Assembly (NCBI GenBank): GCA_964370215.1
Contig: CAYJIM010000006.1
Span: 1-64,000 of the forward strand
Source: Massiliimalia sp964370215
GTDB taxonomy: Bacteria > Bacillota > Clostridia > Oscillospirales > Ruminococcaceae
Direction of reading: 5' to 3'
Length of the DNA: 64,000 nucleotides
Below the pieces are notes generated by a model that worked only from the letters and a program-made list of their open reading frames with translations, was not told where the DNA came from and did not search any database. Positions within the stretch are counted from its first letter, which is position 1, and every line of letters starts with the position of its first letter. The translations under genes and the position numbers were made by a program. Positions 8,149 to 16,715 of this stretch are shown in pieces.

Positions 8149-9399
8149 TTATTCCTGTTGCAATGCCTCAATCGGATTGAGACGAGAGGCTTTCCATGCC
8201 GGCAACAAACCAAACAGCACCCCGATGAGGGTGGAAAACAGCACCGAAATTGCGATGGCAGGCGGCGAAACCGCTACCGGCACCGCAGAAATGCGTGACA
8301 CGACAAAGGCAAGTCCAATGCCGGTACCCACCCCGACTAGGCCGCCAAGACCGGTGAGCACCGCCGCTTCGGTTAAAAACTGCCATAAAATCCTTGCCCG
8401 TTTGGCACCCAAGGCCTTTTTCAACCCGATTTCACGGGTACGTTCCGTCACCGACACCAACATGATGTTCATGACCCCAATCCCACCGACCAGCAACGAA
8501 ATGCCGGCAATCCAGAGGAGCTGGGTATTGGTCGAATTGCTAAGTTCCTGTAACCCCTGTGCTTCCCTTAGTAGATCCTCACTTTGATATACCACTTCGC
8601 CCGAAAGACCCAGTGTGGTGTTGATCACGTCGGCAGTCTCTTTGCCCACCATCGTCATTTGTTCCGGTGTCTGCGCACGCACCGCAACGATGTGTGGCTC
8701 GTCATAGCGATAGACAATCGGCCAAGTGCTGTCCGGTATAAATACTGACCCGCTCGAACGAGTCATATATTGGTAATAATCATCGATGTTGTTGATGACC
8801 GGTTCAAAATCAGTGATGGCCTCCACCACCCCTACAACAACATATGGTTCACCCTTTACTTCCAACGTTTTGCCAATGGGATCCGTAGTGGAAAAAAGGG
8901 TGCGTGCCGCAAGACTATCGAGCAGTAGCACCTTGCGATTTTCAGTATAGTCGCTTTCGCTAAACCCTCTGCCGGTGCGAATTTGATAGCCATATACGTC
9001 AAAATAATACCGATCAATGCCCATGATCTGGCCGCCGTTTAAAGGGGTGTCATGATAATAAACATCCTGACCGGCCTCTCGCTTGTGAAACAGTGTTGCC
9101 GCCGTGACATCCTCTATGCCGGTGATCGTTTGGCGCAACCCCTCCCCGAGCATGGGCAGATTGTCAGGCACATCCTCATACTGGAATTGCAACGGATACT
9201 CCCCACGGTACGGCTGCACCGCTACCGCATTGTTGCCTGCACCGATGAGATTTTGTTTGATCTGTTCGTTGGTACCTTGGATGGTCGACACAATGGCAAT
9301 GATTGCCGCAATCCCAATAATGATGCCAAGCATCGTGAGAAAAGAGCGCATTTTATGCCCCCAGATCCCCTGAAAGGCAAGTTTTATATTTTCAAGCAT
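8149..9399 (-). CDS. MacB/FtsX-type ABC transporter permease
   Basis: This 416-residue permease has one N-terminal transmembrane helix (MRSFLTMLGIIIGIAAIIAI). A large extracytoplasmic MacB-like domain follows (about 45-270), then three C-terminal helices with the FtsX motif region LVSVTERTREIGLKKALGAK. This is the four-helix mechanotransmission layout of MacB, not a translocating channel. With the ATPase at 11138-11830 and two adaptors it forms an export system for peptides, antibiotics, lipids or signals; the cargo is unknown. It is the last gene of the operon. Confidence 0.93.
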   Translation of the reverse strand: MLENIKLAFQGIWGHKMRSFLTMLGIIIGIAAIIAIVSTIQGTNEQIKQNLIGAGNNAVAVQPYRGEYPLQFQYEDVPDNLPMLGEGLRQTITGIEDVTAATLFHKREAGQDVYYHDTPLNGGQIMGIDRYYFDVYGYQIRTGRGFSESDYTENRKVLLLDSLAARTLFSTTDPIGKTLEVKGEPYVVVGVVEAITDFEPVINNIDDYYQYMTRSSGSVFIPDSTWPIVYRYDEPHIVAVRAQTPEQMTMVGKETADVINTTLGLSGEVVYQSEDLLREAQGLQELSNSTNTQLLWIAGISLLVGGIGVMNIMLVSVTERTREIGLKKALGAKRARILWQFLTEAAVLTGLGGLVGVGTGIGLAFVVSRISAVPVAVSPPAIAISVLFSTLIGVLFGLLPAWKASRLNPIEALQQE

Positions 9400-9435
9400 A
9401 CCCTTCCCTCCCTTCTGTATTGGCCCTGTGCAGGG

Positions 9436-11157
9436 TCAATATCCTACCCCTTCAGTACGTACGACACGCAACCCTTCCTGTACCCGTGTGCCATAGGGAA
9501 ACGCCAGATAATCGTCGGGTGACAGCCCCGACAACACCTCTACATGTTCTCCATAAAGCATTTTTCCAACCGTCAAAATTTGTTTTTCCAGTCGCCCCTC
9601 ACGCTCCACCATGGCATAGGTCTGTCCGTTTTCAGTACGGGTGTACGCTGCCATGATATACAGTGATCCTGTTTCGATGCCTTGATTGCCAAAGGATACT
9701 TCGGCAGATTCATGCTCTTTGACCGGTTGGTTGGATGGAATGGAAATGACCACAGGATACTCCGAAGCATTGCTTGTCTGTGAAAATGCGTCGGTTTTTT
9801 CAATCGGATAATAGGAAATGCTGACCAGCGTCCCTTCCACGCTCACCGCACTTTCATAGGTGGTGACCTGCACTGTTTGACCAATGGCAATCTGATCCAA
9901 CCAGTGTTCACTTACTGCCGCCTTGATATAATAAGCATCACTGCCAAGCACTGTTAGGATCGGGGCAGTGGGATCCAACTGTTCGATATCCTGTACCCCT
10001 TGCACCACACCGTCCACCGTACTGTAAGCGACATTGTCTTCATACCGCTGTCTCATGCGACGAATTTCGAGATCCAGCAGACGCACATCCAGCGACATGC
10101 CCTCAATTTTCTGCTCTTGGGTATAGATCTCCTGCGGTGTATAGGTCGGTGCCGGTGGCAATGGCTCCGGCTCGGGTGGCGGAATCGGTTCATCACTGGT
10201 TGTACTACTTGTATCACTCGTTGTGGTACTGCTTGTTTCACTCGTGGTGGTACTGCTTGTTTCACTGGTGGTAGTACTGCTTGTTTCACTCGTGGTAGTA
10301 CTACTTGTTTCACTCGTGGTAGTACTGCTTGTTTCACTCGTTGTGGTACTGGTGGGTGGTTGTGGTTTGACGACCTCTTCAAAATCAAAGGAAAGTCCGC
10401 CGTCTGCCGCAAACACCAAGTGTAGGGCATAGACCACCTGTTTCTCGGCATCACCCTTGTGGTACTGTCCGATTTTGACGTAGGTGTCTGTTCCCGCTGT
10501 TTTGGCAACCGCTGCCCATGCCTGCAAAAAGGCTGTGTCCACCGACAGGCTTTCAGAAAGGTATAGGTACGGGTTTTGTACCGTACCATCCCCTTGGCTG
10601 ATGGCAATCGATCCCTGCAATGCAATGTCAGGGCCGATGGCTTTTTCCAAATCCGGCGTGTCTGCTGCAAACACCGGCACGGTAAACCATCCCGACAACA
10701 GAGACAAGCTCTTGCCGACCGCCGTTGTCACCGAACCCATGGTTTGGGTGGTCGCCGGATTTGTACGCATGATCGACAGCAATTCTCGCTCGATGAGCAG
10801 TCCTGTTTCCATGGCAAGCAAGCTGTATTCCTTGGCACTCAATTGCAAATCGAGTAAGCTGACATCGTAAGCAAGCAACGGATCACCCGCCTTGACTTGC
10901 TGTCCCGATTGCACAAAAACCTCTTCCACGCGTTCCTCACTGTCCAGTGTAATCGTTTGGGAAAAATCATTGGTCACTGTGCCGTAGGTTCTGCGGTCGT
11001 CCCCCCACCATTGGGTTTGAATGGTGGAAACGGGTACGACTTCAATCGTCTGATTGTACACGCCCACAACCACAAGGGTGATGCCTATCGCCAACAAAAA
11101 GAGGATCACTGCCACGATCCATAAGACTTTGGTACGCTTATGCTTGGTCACTGCCAT
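9436..11157 (-). CDS. HlyD/MacA-like membrane-fusion adaptor with Thr/Ser linker
   Basis: About 573 residues, larger than usual for an adaptor. It has one transmembrane helix (near 8-32) and a lipoyl half-motif (VEEVFVQSGQQVKAGDPLLAYDV). A large insert near residues 130-270 ends in a tandem Thr/Ser/Glu linker of 8-residue units (STTTSETS). The second half of the adaptor follows (EQLDPTAPILTVLGSDAYYI and a beta-barrel region). Three in-frame starts compete: GTG 11172, ATG 11157, and GTG 11151, which has the best spacing from GGGAG. I give 11157. The gene overlaps the ATPase gene by 20 bp. The linker looks like an exposed, possibly glycosylated spacer. Confidence 0.88.
   Translation of the reverse strand: MAVTKHKRTKVLWIVAVILFLLAIGITLVVVGVYNQTIEVVPVSTIQTQWWGDDRRTYGTVTNDFSQTITLDSEERVEEVFVQSGQQVKAGDPLLAYDVSLLDLQLSAKEYSLLAMETGLLIERELLSIMRTNPATTQTMGSVTTAVGKSLSLLSGWFTVPVFAADTPDLEKAIGPDIALQGSIAISQGDGTVQNPYLYLSESLSVDTAFLQAWAAVAKTAGTDTYVKIGQYHKGDAEKQVVYALHLVFAADGGLSFDFEEVVKPQPPTSTTTSETSSTTTSETSSTTTSETSSTTTSETSSTTTSETSSTTTSDTSSTTSDEPIPPPEPEPLPPAPTYTPQEIYTQEQKIEGMSLDVRLLDLEIRRMRQRYEDNVAYSTVDGVVQGVQDIEQLDPTAPILTVLGSDAYYIKAAVSEHWLDQIAIGQTVQVTTYESAVSVEGTLVSISYYPIEKTDAFSQTSNASEYPVVISIPSNQPVKEHESAEVSFGNQGIETGSLYIMAAYTRTENGQTYAMVEREGRLEKQILTVGKMLYGEHVEVLSGLSPDDYLAFPYGTRVQEGLRVVRTEGVGY
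10190..10350. repeat. In-frame 24-bp tandem repeat coding STTTSETS units
   Basis: About six copies of a 24-bp unit lie inside the second adaptor gene. Units differ mainly at third codon positions, so protein sequence is kept while DNA drifts, which suggests selection for the Thr/Ser/Glu pattern. One unit has Asp for Glu. Confidence 0.9.
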
Positions 11158-11830
11158 CTCCCTTTCCATCACTTAAAATCCCATCTCGAATATACCGTGT
11201 TTGTTCGGCATAGGCGGCAATTTCCGCCTCGTGGGTGATCATGACAATCGTGGTTCCCTCTGCATGAAGCGTTCGAAAGATCTCCATCACCTGTTCCCCC
11301 GAGGCCGTGTCCAGTGCACCTGTTGGCTCATCTGCCAACAGCAGCGTAGGGTTTGTGACAATTGCTCTTGCAATGGCAACCCGTTGGCTTTGTCCACCCG
11401 ATAATTGATTGGGGCGAAAATTCATCCGTTCTGAAAGCCCCACCTTTTCAAGGGCGGCCACGGCACGTGCACGCCTCTCCTTTACCGAAACACCGGCATA
11501 CAGTAGGGGCAACGCTACATTGTCGAGTGCCGACTGTCTAGGCAATAGATTGAATCGCTGAAAGACAAAGCCGATGGCACGGTTGCGCAAATCCGCCAAC
11601 CGATTGTCAGAAAAATGAGACAAATCCTCCCCCTCAAAAAGGTAGGTTCCTCTCGTCGGGGTGTCCAGACAGCCGAGTAGATTCATCAGCGTTGATTTGC
11701 CCGATCCCGAGGGTCCCATGATGGCAAGATAATCACCCTTTTGTACCGTCAAATTGATGTCGTGCAGTACCGGTACCGTCAGATTGCCCTGCCGATATTC
11801 TTTATCAATATGCTCCAGTTGTAAGATCAT
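11138..11830 (-). CDS. ABC transporter ATP-binding protein (MacB/LolD family)
   Basis: This 230-residue ATPase has all motifs in place: Walker A GPSGSGKST, Q-loop region, signature LSGGQSQRVAIARA, Walker B LLLADEPTGALD and the H-loop MITHE. The start ATG at 11830 (MILQLEHIDKEY) has GGAGGAG seven bases upstream; a longer start at 11845 would place the ribosome site inside the gene. It overlaps the following adaptor gene and lies 17 bp after the first adaptor, so the four genes form one operon. It powers the MacB-type permease at the end of the operon. Confidence 0.96.
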   Translation of the reverse strand: MILQLEHIDKEYRQGNLTVPVLHDINLTVQKGDYLAIMGPSGSGKSTLMNLLGCLDTPTRGTYLFEGEDLSHFSDNRLADLRNRAIGFVFQRFNLLPRQSALDNVALPLLYAGVSVKERRARAVAALEKVGLSERMNFRPNQLSGGQSQRVAIARAIVTNPTLLLADEPTGALDTASGEQVMEIFRTLHAEGTTIVMITHEAEIAAYAEQTRYIRDGILSDGKGDGSDQA

Positions 11831-11847
11831 GGTACACTCCTCCATCC

Positions 11848-13110
11848 TTATCCCACTACCGGTGTCGGTCCTTCTGCCGGCAGCGTTTCCGGTGTCTGGT
11901 TGAGGTCTTGCGGTGTTTCTTCCGGCAAAGTTTCGGGCGGTTGTAAGTCTTGTGAGGTGGTGTCGGACACCGGGAGGCTATACACCATGGTGTGGTCGCC
12001 TTCCTGTAGTCCTGCTTGTGGGAAAGCCACCCGATCCTCCAACGTTAAGCCCTCGGCGATGGTATACATGCCTGTTGCTTCTTCATAATCACCGACTTGT
12101 ACCTGTCGCTTGCGCAATTCGCCATAGTGTTCCACCCACACATAAAAATCATCACCTTGTCGGGTGAGGTATCCTTCTTGAATTTGCACCTCTTCAAAGG
12201 CAAGCCCTTGACCGAGTTCAATGTAAACGTGCTGTCCCATCAATAGATTGTCGTCGTTTTCCAGCGTGATATAAAAAGGGTATCGAGAGGAGGTCGTCAT
12301 CGGGTCGTTTCCCTCTCCCTGTTGGTTTTGCTGGGTGTTGATCTCACCGACAGCACCGTACCATGTTTGGCTGTCGTCTGCACGTGAACGAATCGTCACC
12401 GCATCGCCGATCTGAATCGAAAATACATTTTGTTCATTGACAAAGCCTTTGACACGGTAGTCGCCTGTTTCCATGATGGAGATAAAAGCCTGCCCTGTCG
12501 TGGACTGATCGTCCTTGTTGTTCACCTGCTGTACCACACCCGACAGCGGTGCTTTCACCTCGGGTGCCACGGCATTTGCTTGCAATGCTTCCAACGCCAA
12601 TTGTTTGACTTTTTGGTTGTACTCCTCTGTTTTCAACGCAGACTGCGCCTGTTGAATTTGCATGGTGTAGGAAAGTTGCTCTGAGGCAGGTGCTGTCTTT
12701 CGTTCCTGTTCGAGTTGTGCGATTTGTGCATAGTAAGAATGGATGCTATTTTCTATCCGTTCCAATTCCAATAATGCCTGCTCCAATGCAAAATTCGCCT
12801 CTTGGGTATCGTACAAAAACAGTACATCTCCCTCGGTTACAACATCCCCTTCTTTGACGAGCACTTCCGTTACGGTGCGCTCACCATCCTTTTGGATGTC
12901 CACCGTTTGTTGTGCTTCTACCACCCCTGCATAGCGGTTTTGCAACCCTCCCTGTTCGGCATATCCCATGAGCGACGCTACCGATTGCACATACACTACC
13001 GATCCATTAGACTGCGCACTTGTCCACATCACGATCAGAAAAACCACAAGTCCTATCAAAATAGCTGCGCCGATGCCAATCCCAACCCCCATGTTTTTTG
13101 TCAGTTTCAT
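11848..13110 (-). CDS. HlyD-family membrane-fusion adaptor (first of two)
   Basis: This 420-residue adaptor has a transmembrane helix at about 8-30 (VGIGIGAAILIGLVVFLIVM). A lipoyl half-motif follows (VTEVLVKEGDVVTEGDVLFLYD), then an alpha-hairpin of about 110-190 rich in Gln, Glu and Leu, the returning lipoyl half (APLSGVVQQVNN) and a beta-barrel. It ends with a Pro/Glu/Thr-rich tail (ETLPEETPQDLNQTPETLP). I prefer the ATG at 13110 over an in-frame TTG at 13122 that abuts AAAGGG. It is first in the operon. Two different adaptors with one ATPase and one permease suggests a hetero-oligomeric or sequential adaptor. Confidence 0.91.
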   Translation of the reverse strand: MKLTKNMGVGIGIGAAILIGLVVFLIVMWTSAQSNGSVVYVQSVASLMGYAEQGGLQNRYAGVVEAQQTVDIQKDGERTVTEVLVKEGDVVTEGDVLFLYDTQEANFALEQALLELERIENSIHSYYAQIAQLEQERKTAPASEQLSYTMQIQQAQSALKTEEYNQKVKQLALEALQANAVAPEVKAPLSGVVQQVNNKDDQSTTGQAFISIMETGDYRVKGFVNEQNVFSIQIGDAVTIRSRADDSQTWYGAVGEINTQQNQQGEGNDPMTTSSRYPFYITLENDDNLLMGQHVYIELGQGLAFEEVQIQEGYLTRQGDDFYVWVEHYGELRKRQVQVGDYEEATGMYTIAEGLTLEDRVAFPQAGLQEGDHTMVYSLPVSDTTSQDLQPPETLPEETPQDLNQTPETLPAEGPTPVVG

Positions 13111-13161
13111 CTTTTCTACCAACCCTTTCTTCTGCTCACAACGTTCCTAAAGGTAGTATAA

Positions 13162-13199
13162 ACTCTATTTAGTATAGCACAATTTTTATAAGAAGTACA
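13162..13199 (-). promoter_or_regulatory. Candidate promoter of the ABC exporter operon
   Basis: On the minus strand a TATACT -10 (13171-13176) is preceded by TG one base upstream, with a weak -35 TGTACT (13194-13199) at 17 bp. The 19 bases 13162-13180 match 17 of 19 bases at the secA promoter (56951-56969). Confidence 0.5.
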
Positions 13200-13308
13200 G
13201 TTTTTCGACTATTTTCTCGTATTTCTGTGCAATATGTATACTTCAGCATTTGCCAAAGCAAACGACAAGAATCTGCCAGTTGCCGTGATGCAGAAACTAA
13301 AATGAGCA

Positions 13309-13390
13309 CGCAGCATGGTTCACCAATTTGGGGATTGCAAGTTTTTCGATGGTGTAGGGACGACCAAGGGGCACCCCTTACAGCAGGTGT
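13309..13390. repeat. Degenerate intergenic repeat modules
   Basis: The stretch GATTGCAAGTTTTTCGATGG resembles the end of the second repeat at 30.7 kb (TTGCGGTTTTTTCGACGG). It is followed by a GTAGGG-type module (13354 on) as in copies A, C and D of the multi-hairpin element. The remaining 13200-13308 shows no gene or clear motif. Confidence 0.45.
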
Positions 13391-13416
13391 CACTCGATCG
13401 CACTGGTAGGAAAATA

Positions 13417-13450
13417 AAAAAACCTTGTATCATAAGCTACAAGGTTTTTT
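13417..13450 (-). terminator. Intrinsic terminator of gdhA
   Basis: Arms 13417-13429 and 13438-13450 (AAAAAACCTTGTA and complement) lie 16 bp beyond the gdhA stop. The A-run on the plus strand gives a T-run on the minus strand; the symmetry makes it potentially bidirectional. Confidence 0.88.
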
Positions 13451-13465
13451 ATTTGATTGTAATTC

Positions 13466-14797
13466 TTATACGCCGTGTGCGATCATTGCAGTGACAACTT
13501 TTTCAAAGCCTGCGATGTTTGCGCCCATGACATAGTTTTTCGGCATGTCGTAACGGTTTGCAGCTTCATCCATTTTGGTGAAGATGTCTTCCATGATGCC
13601 TTTGAGTTTTGCGTCAACTTCTTCAAAGGTCCAGCTCAAACGTTCGCTGTTTTGGCTCATTTCCAAAGCAGAGGTTGCAACCCCACCTGCATTTGCAGCT
13701 TTACCAGGTGCAAACCATACGCCGTTTTCGATGAAGTAGTCGGTCGCTTCGATGGTGGTCGGCATGTTCGCACCTTCCCCAACAGCGATGACACCGTTTG
13801 CAACGAGCATTTTAGCGTCTTCCAAGTGCAATTCGTTTTGGGTTGCACAAGGCAATGCCACGTCACATTTGACAGACCAGATGCTGCCATCGGTGTGGTA
13901 TTCTGCGTTTGGACGATAGTTTTTGTAATCGCTCAAACGGCCACGTTTGACTTCTTTGATTTCTTTGATTGCATCGAGGTCTACACCATGTGGATCGTAG
14001 ATCCAACCGGTGGAGTCAGACAATGCAACAACAGTTGCACCCAATTCGGTTGCTTTTTGTGTTGCGTAGATCGCAACGTTACCCGAACCGGAAACAACAG
14101 CGGTTTTGCCTTGCATCGATTCGCCGTTTGCACGGATCATCGCATCTACCAAGTACAAAAGACCGTAACCGGTTGCTTCGGTACGTACAAGCGAACCACC
14201 GTAGGTCAACCCTTTACCGGTCAAAACGCCTTCGTATTGGTCGGTCATGCGTTTGTATTGGCCATACATATAACCGATTTCACGTGCGCCTACACCGATG
14301 TCCCCAGCAGGAACGTCTTGGTTTTGGCCGATGTATTTGCCAAGTTCAGTCATGAACGAACGGCAGAAAGACATGACTTCACGATCGGATTTGCCTTTCG
14401 GGTCAAAGTCAGATCCACCTTTACCGCCACCGATTGGCAAGCCGGTCAAAGCATTTTTGAAGATTTGTTCAAAGCCTAAGAATTTGATGATCCCCAAGTT
14501 TACGTTGTCACGGAAACGCAGACCACCTTTGTAAGGCCCGATGGAATTGTTGAATTGTACACGGTAACCGGTGTTGACTTGAATGTCACCATTGTCATCT
14601 ACCCACGAAACGCGGAATTTGAATTGGCGATCCGGCTCTACCAGACGCTCCAAAATCCCGTCTTTGCGGTAAGCTGCTTCGTTGGCTTCAATGACCGGAC
14701 GCAGGGAGTTCATAACTTCCTTCACCGCTTGGTGAAATTCCGGTTCTGCCGGATTTTTCTCAATGACTCTGTCAATGATTTGATCTACATAAGACAT
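13466..14797 (-). CDS. gdhA: Glutamate dehydrogenase, hexameric NADP-type
   Basis: This 443-residue enzyme assimilates ammonia by reductive amination of 2-oxoglutarate. The active-site segments GGLRFRDNVNLGIIKFLGFE (the lysine usually found in the substrate-binding K-G-G-L-R-F stretch is present), PIGGGKGGSDFDPKGKSD and DVPAGDIGVGAREIGYMYG are intact. The Rossmann motif is SGSGNVAIY. Length and the MSYVDQIIDRVIEKNP start match the anaerobe GdhA type. Codons favour a narrow set, as in the GGGtGRT pair, which suggests high expression. It has its own near-consensus promoter and terminator, so it is monocistronic. Confidence 0.97.
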   Translation of the reverse strand: MSYVDQIIDRVIEKNPAEPEFHQAVKEVMNSLRPVIEANEAAYRKDGILERLVEPDRQFKFRVSWVDDNGDIQVNTGYRVQFNNSIGPYKGGLRFRDNVNLGIIKFLGFEQIFKNALTGLPIGGGKGGSDFDPKGKSDREVMSFCRSFMTELGKYIGQNQDVPAGDIGVGAREIGYMYGQYKRMTDQYEGVLTGKGLTYGGSLVRTEATGYGLLYLVDAMIRANGESMQGKTAVVSGSGNVAIYATQKATELGATVVALSDSTGWIYDPHGVDLDAIKEIKEVKRGRLSDYKNYRPNAEYHTDGSIWSVKCDVALPCATQNELHLEDAKMLVANGVIAVGEGANMPTTIEATDYFIENGVWFAPGKAANAGGVATSALEMSQNSERLSWTFEEVDAKLKGIMEDIFTKMDEAANRYDMPKNYVMGANIAGFEKVVTAMIAHGV

Positions 14798-14882
14798 AAC
14801 GACACCTCTTCTTTTTTAGTTGTTTTTCTCAACTTTTGGAATGCACGAAAAAAAACACTTTCCTTTCGTCATCACTTTTTTT

Positions 14883-14912
14883 ATTATACCTAAAAAAGGG
14901 TTCTGTTGTCAA
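14883..14912 (-). promoter_or_regulatory. gdhA promoter
   Basis: The -35 TTGACA (14907-14912) and -10 TATAAT (14883-14888) are both perfect consensus, with an 18-bp spacer, 86 bp upstream of the gdhA ATG. Confidence 0.85.
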
Positions 14913-14974
14913 TAGGTTTTAGGACGCTAAACTGTTAAATTTTGCATTTTTTTCTTTTTATTCCTGCTTTTTTG

Positions 14975-14983
14975 TGTTATAAT
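14975..14983 (+). promoter_or_regulatory. Extended -10 promoter for the URO-D-like gene
   Basis: TGTTATAAT gives a perfect -10 (14978-14983) with a TG extension. No good -35 is seen at 17 bp, where the sequence is a T-rich tract. It lies 91 bp upstream of the ATG at 15074. Confidence 0.55.
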
Positions 14984-15073
14984 AGGTGTGCTGTCGTCGT
15001 TGCTTTCAGCATATAAATATTGTGTGCTACAACAGCACGACACTTTACACAACCATGTTGAGAGGAAGAGTTT

Positions 15074-15886
15074 ATGAAAAAATGGGAATCTTTTTTACAG
15101 GTTTTGGCGAATCAAACGCCTACTACTCCTGTAATTTTTGAATACGCGGTGCCACGAGACACCGCCGAGCAATTGATCTGGCGACGGGGTGACCACCTGT
15201 GGGAAACAGAAGAAGTCGCATTTCGTAATTTGGCGGACACCTATAAACTTTGCAAGATGGACTTCGGTCCCTTGCATTTTCCAGCCAACTGCAGCGATCC
15301 ACAATTGGTGGATCTTTTGCTGCAAACCCTGCCTGAAGGGTTTCGCGTCATTGGCGCACAAAAGCAAACGATAGCCAAAAAGTTGCAAACCGGCCTGTCT
15401 TTATCCGACTGTTTTGACCAGACACGTGACCTATACTTGACACTTGCAAAACACCCTGCCGTCATTGCCTGTGCGTTCAACGATTGCTTGGACGAAATCG
15501 AAGAAAAAGACGCTGTTTTACAATTTTATCAGACGTTGGCAGGCGAACTGCACGATCTCAACCTCCCTTGTATCTGGATTGATTTTAGCGACCATCCTGT
15601 TGCCATTGAAAGGGTGATTTCTCTTGGCGTCGATGGGTTGTACCTGACCGAACGGTATCCACTGACCACCGAAGAGGCGATTGATCGCTACGGCAAACAG
15701 ATCGCACTATTCGGAGACACCCATACCGATTACTTAAAGACCGCCAAAACAAAACCGATCATGGCACATATCAAACGTCTACAGGAACATGCAGGCCACC
15801 AAGGGTATGCCTACGGCACCGGCAACATCAAGGGTACAGACTTCCCTTATTTGAACTTCATCTCCGTCCTCACCGCTTTTATTTAG
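15074..15886 (+). CDS. Uncharacterised protein, probable URO-D-like TIM barrel
   Basis: This 270-residue soluble protein has AGAGGAAGAG ahead of its ATG. I do not recognise a named family with certainty. The pattern of strands and the C-terminal part (YGKQIALFGDTHTDYLK, then YGTGNIKGTDFPYLNFI) resemble the uroporphyrinogen decarboxylase / cobalamin-dependent methyltransferase barrel, where a similar 'GTGN-I' loop precedes the last helix. It is shorter than true URO-D (about 340), and the N-terminal arginines used by HemE are not evident. No corrinoid protein or methyltransferase partner is adjacent. It is divergent from gdhA and convergent with the glycerol cluster. Confidence 0.8.
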   Translation: MKKWESFLQVLANQTPTTPVIFEYAVPRDTAEQLIWRRGDHLWETEEVAFRNLADTYKLCKMDFGPLHFPANCSDPQLVDLLLQTLPEGFRVIGAQKQTIAKKLQTGLSLSDCFDQTRDLYLTLAKHPAVIACAFNDCLDEIEEKDAVLQFYQTLAGELHDLNLPCIWIDFSDHPVAIERVISLGVDGLYLTERYPLTTEEAIDRYGKQIALFGDTHTDYLKTAKTKPIMAHIKRLQEHAGHQGYAYGTGNIKGTDFPYLNFISVLTAFI

Positions 15887-15975
15887 GTAAATGATGCTGG
15901 GTATGACCGACGAGCTTCAGATCACACAAAACAAAAGTTTTGCGGGCAAAATCCGCGGTTGTTGTCGGCTGAGCG

Positions 15976-16320
15976 CCCATCGCATGAAAACTTCGTCCAC
16001 GACGTGGGATGATAGAAGCGTATCATAAAAATTTTGTTCACTTTTTTAAAAGTGACAGGGGAGTGGGACAGCGTCCCATGGTCTGCATTGCCGTAAGGCA
16101 ACCATCATGCGTCAGCATTGAAGGGATTTGGTCGTTGACCAAATCCCTTTTTTAGGTGAGGAACGGCAGACAGGCATGGAATCCTGTTCTTACAGCGTAA
16201 AAGCAGTTTGGCATACGCCAAACTGCTTTTACGCTAAGCTTCAAAATTGCCTGTCGGCAAAAGGTCGTGGGACGCTGTCCCACACGCTGCAACTTTTTTA
16301 AAAAAGTTGATTAAAATCTT
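15976..16320. repeat. Intergenic multi-hairpin element, copy B (two arms, inverted)
   Basis: Between two convergent genes lie two copies facing each other. The left arm (16020-16101) has TCACTTTT/AAAAGTGA (16038-16055), TGGGAC-AGC-GTCCCA (16064-16078) and TTGCC-GTAA-GGCAA (16088-16101). The right arm (16247-16309) has TTGCC-TGTC-GGCAA, TGGGAC-GCT-GTCCCA and CAACTTTTTT/AAAAAAGTTG in the opposite order. Between them are two strong stems: AAGGGATTTGGTC/GACCAAATCCCTT with T-run (16121-16154) and an 18-bp perfect stem at 16195-16234. The leading part CGTCCACGACGTGG is shared with copy D. Both inner stems could terminate the flanking genes. Confidence 0.85.
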
Positions 16321-16344
16321 TTCTTCACCAAACTGAGAGATGAT

Positions 16345-16704
16345 TTAACGAGCCGGAATACTGCGAGTGGCGACGACATCGACCCCACTTTGCAGTACAT
16401 TTTCAATCAATACCTGCCCACACACCACCGGTGCGGTGACAGTCAACGCATTGATTTCCTTCATACAATCAAAAATTTGCCCTTTGGGTACCGCTCCTGC
16501 TGTTTTGATCGGCACACGGGTCACCGACGCACCCACCAAAGCGGCGGTACTTGTGATGACACGGGTAGGAGCGGTCATCTCATTGATGCCATAGCTCTCC
16601 CCACGTTTACAGACATTGCCCGTCACGGTAAACTTGCCGTCCACCTCTTCCACCGTCAATCGACAGCCCTGTGGGCAGACAATACAAATCATTTGCTGTT
16701 TCAT
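16345..16704 (-). CDS. DUF1667 cysteine-cluster protein of the glycerol dehydrogenase set
   Basis: This 119-residue protein begins with a CxxxxC pair (IVCPQGCRL) and has further cysteines in GNVCKRG, FDCMKE and VVCGQ, consistent with DUF1667, a probable Fe-S or metal-binding subunit. AGGAGGGAA precedes the ATG. It follows the NAD(P)/FAD oxidoreductase by 11 bp and is the third member of the dehydrogenase set common in clostridia. By position it takes the place of GlpC in anaerobic glycerol-3-phosphate dehydrogenase, but it lacks GlpC's CCG domains, so only an electron-transfer role is inferred. Confidence 0.9.
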   Translation of the reverse strand: MKQQMICIVCPQGCRLTVEEVDGKFTVTGNVCKRGESYGINEMTAPTRVITSTAALVGASVTRVPIKTAGAVPKGQIFDCMKEINALTVTAPVVCGQVLIENVLQSGVDVVATRSIPAR

Positions 16705-16715
16705 CAGATTCCCTC

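Noticed and set aside
10190..10350. Possible CRISPR-like or satellite repeat
   Set aside because: The 24-bp units are contiguous with no spacers and are in frame within an adaptor gene, coding a Thr/Ser linker.
13475..14479. 334-codon open frame antisense to gdhA
   Set aside because: It is a codon-bias shadow of gdhA with no ribosome site; its composition (many Cys, Phe, His) is unlike a real protein.
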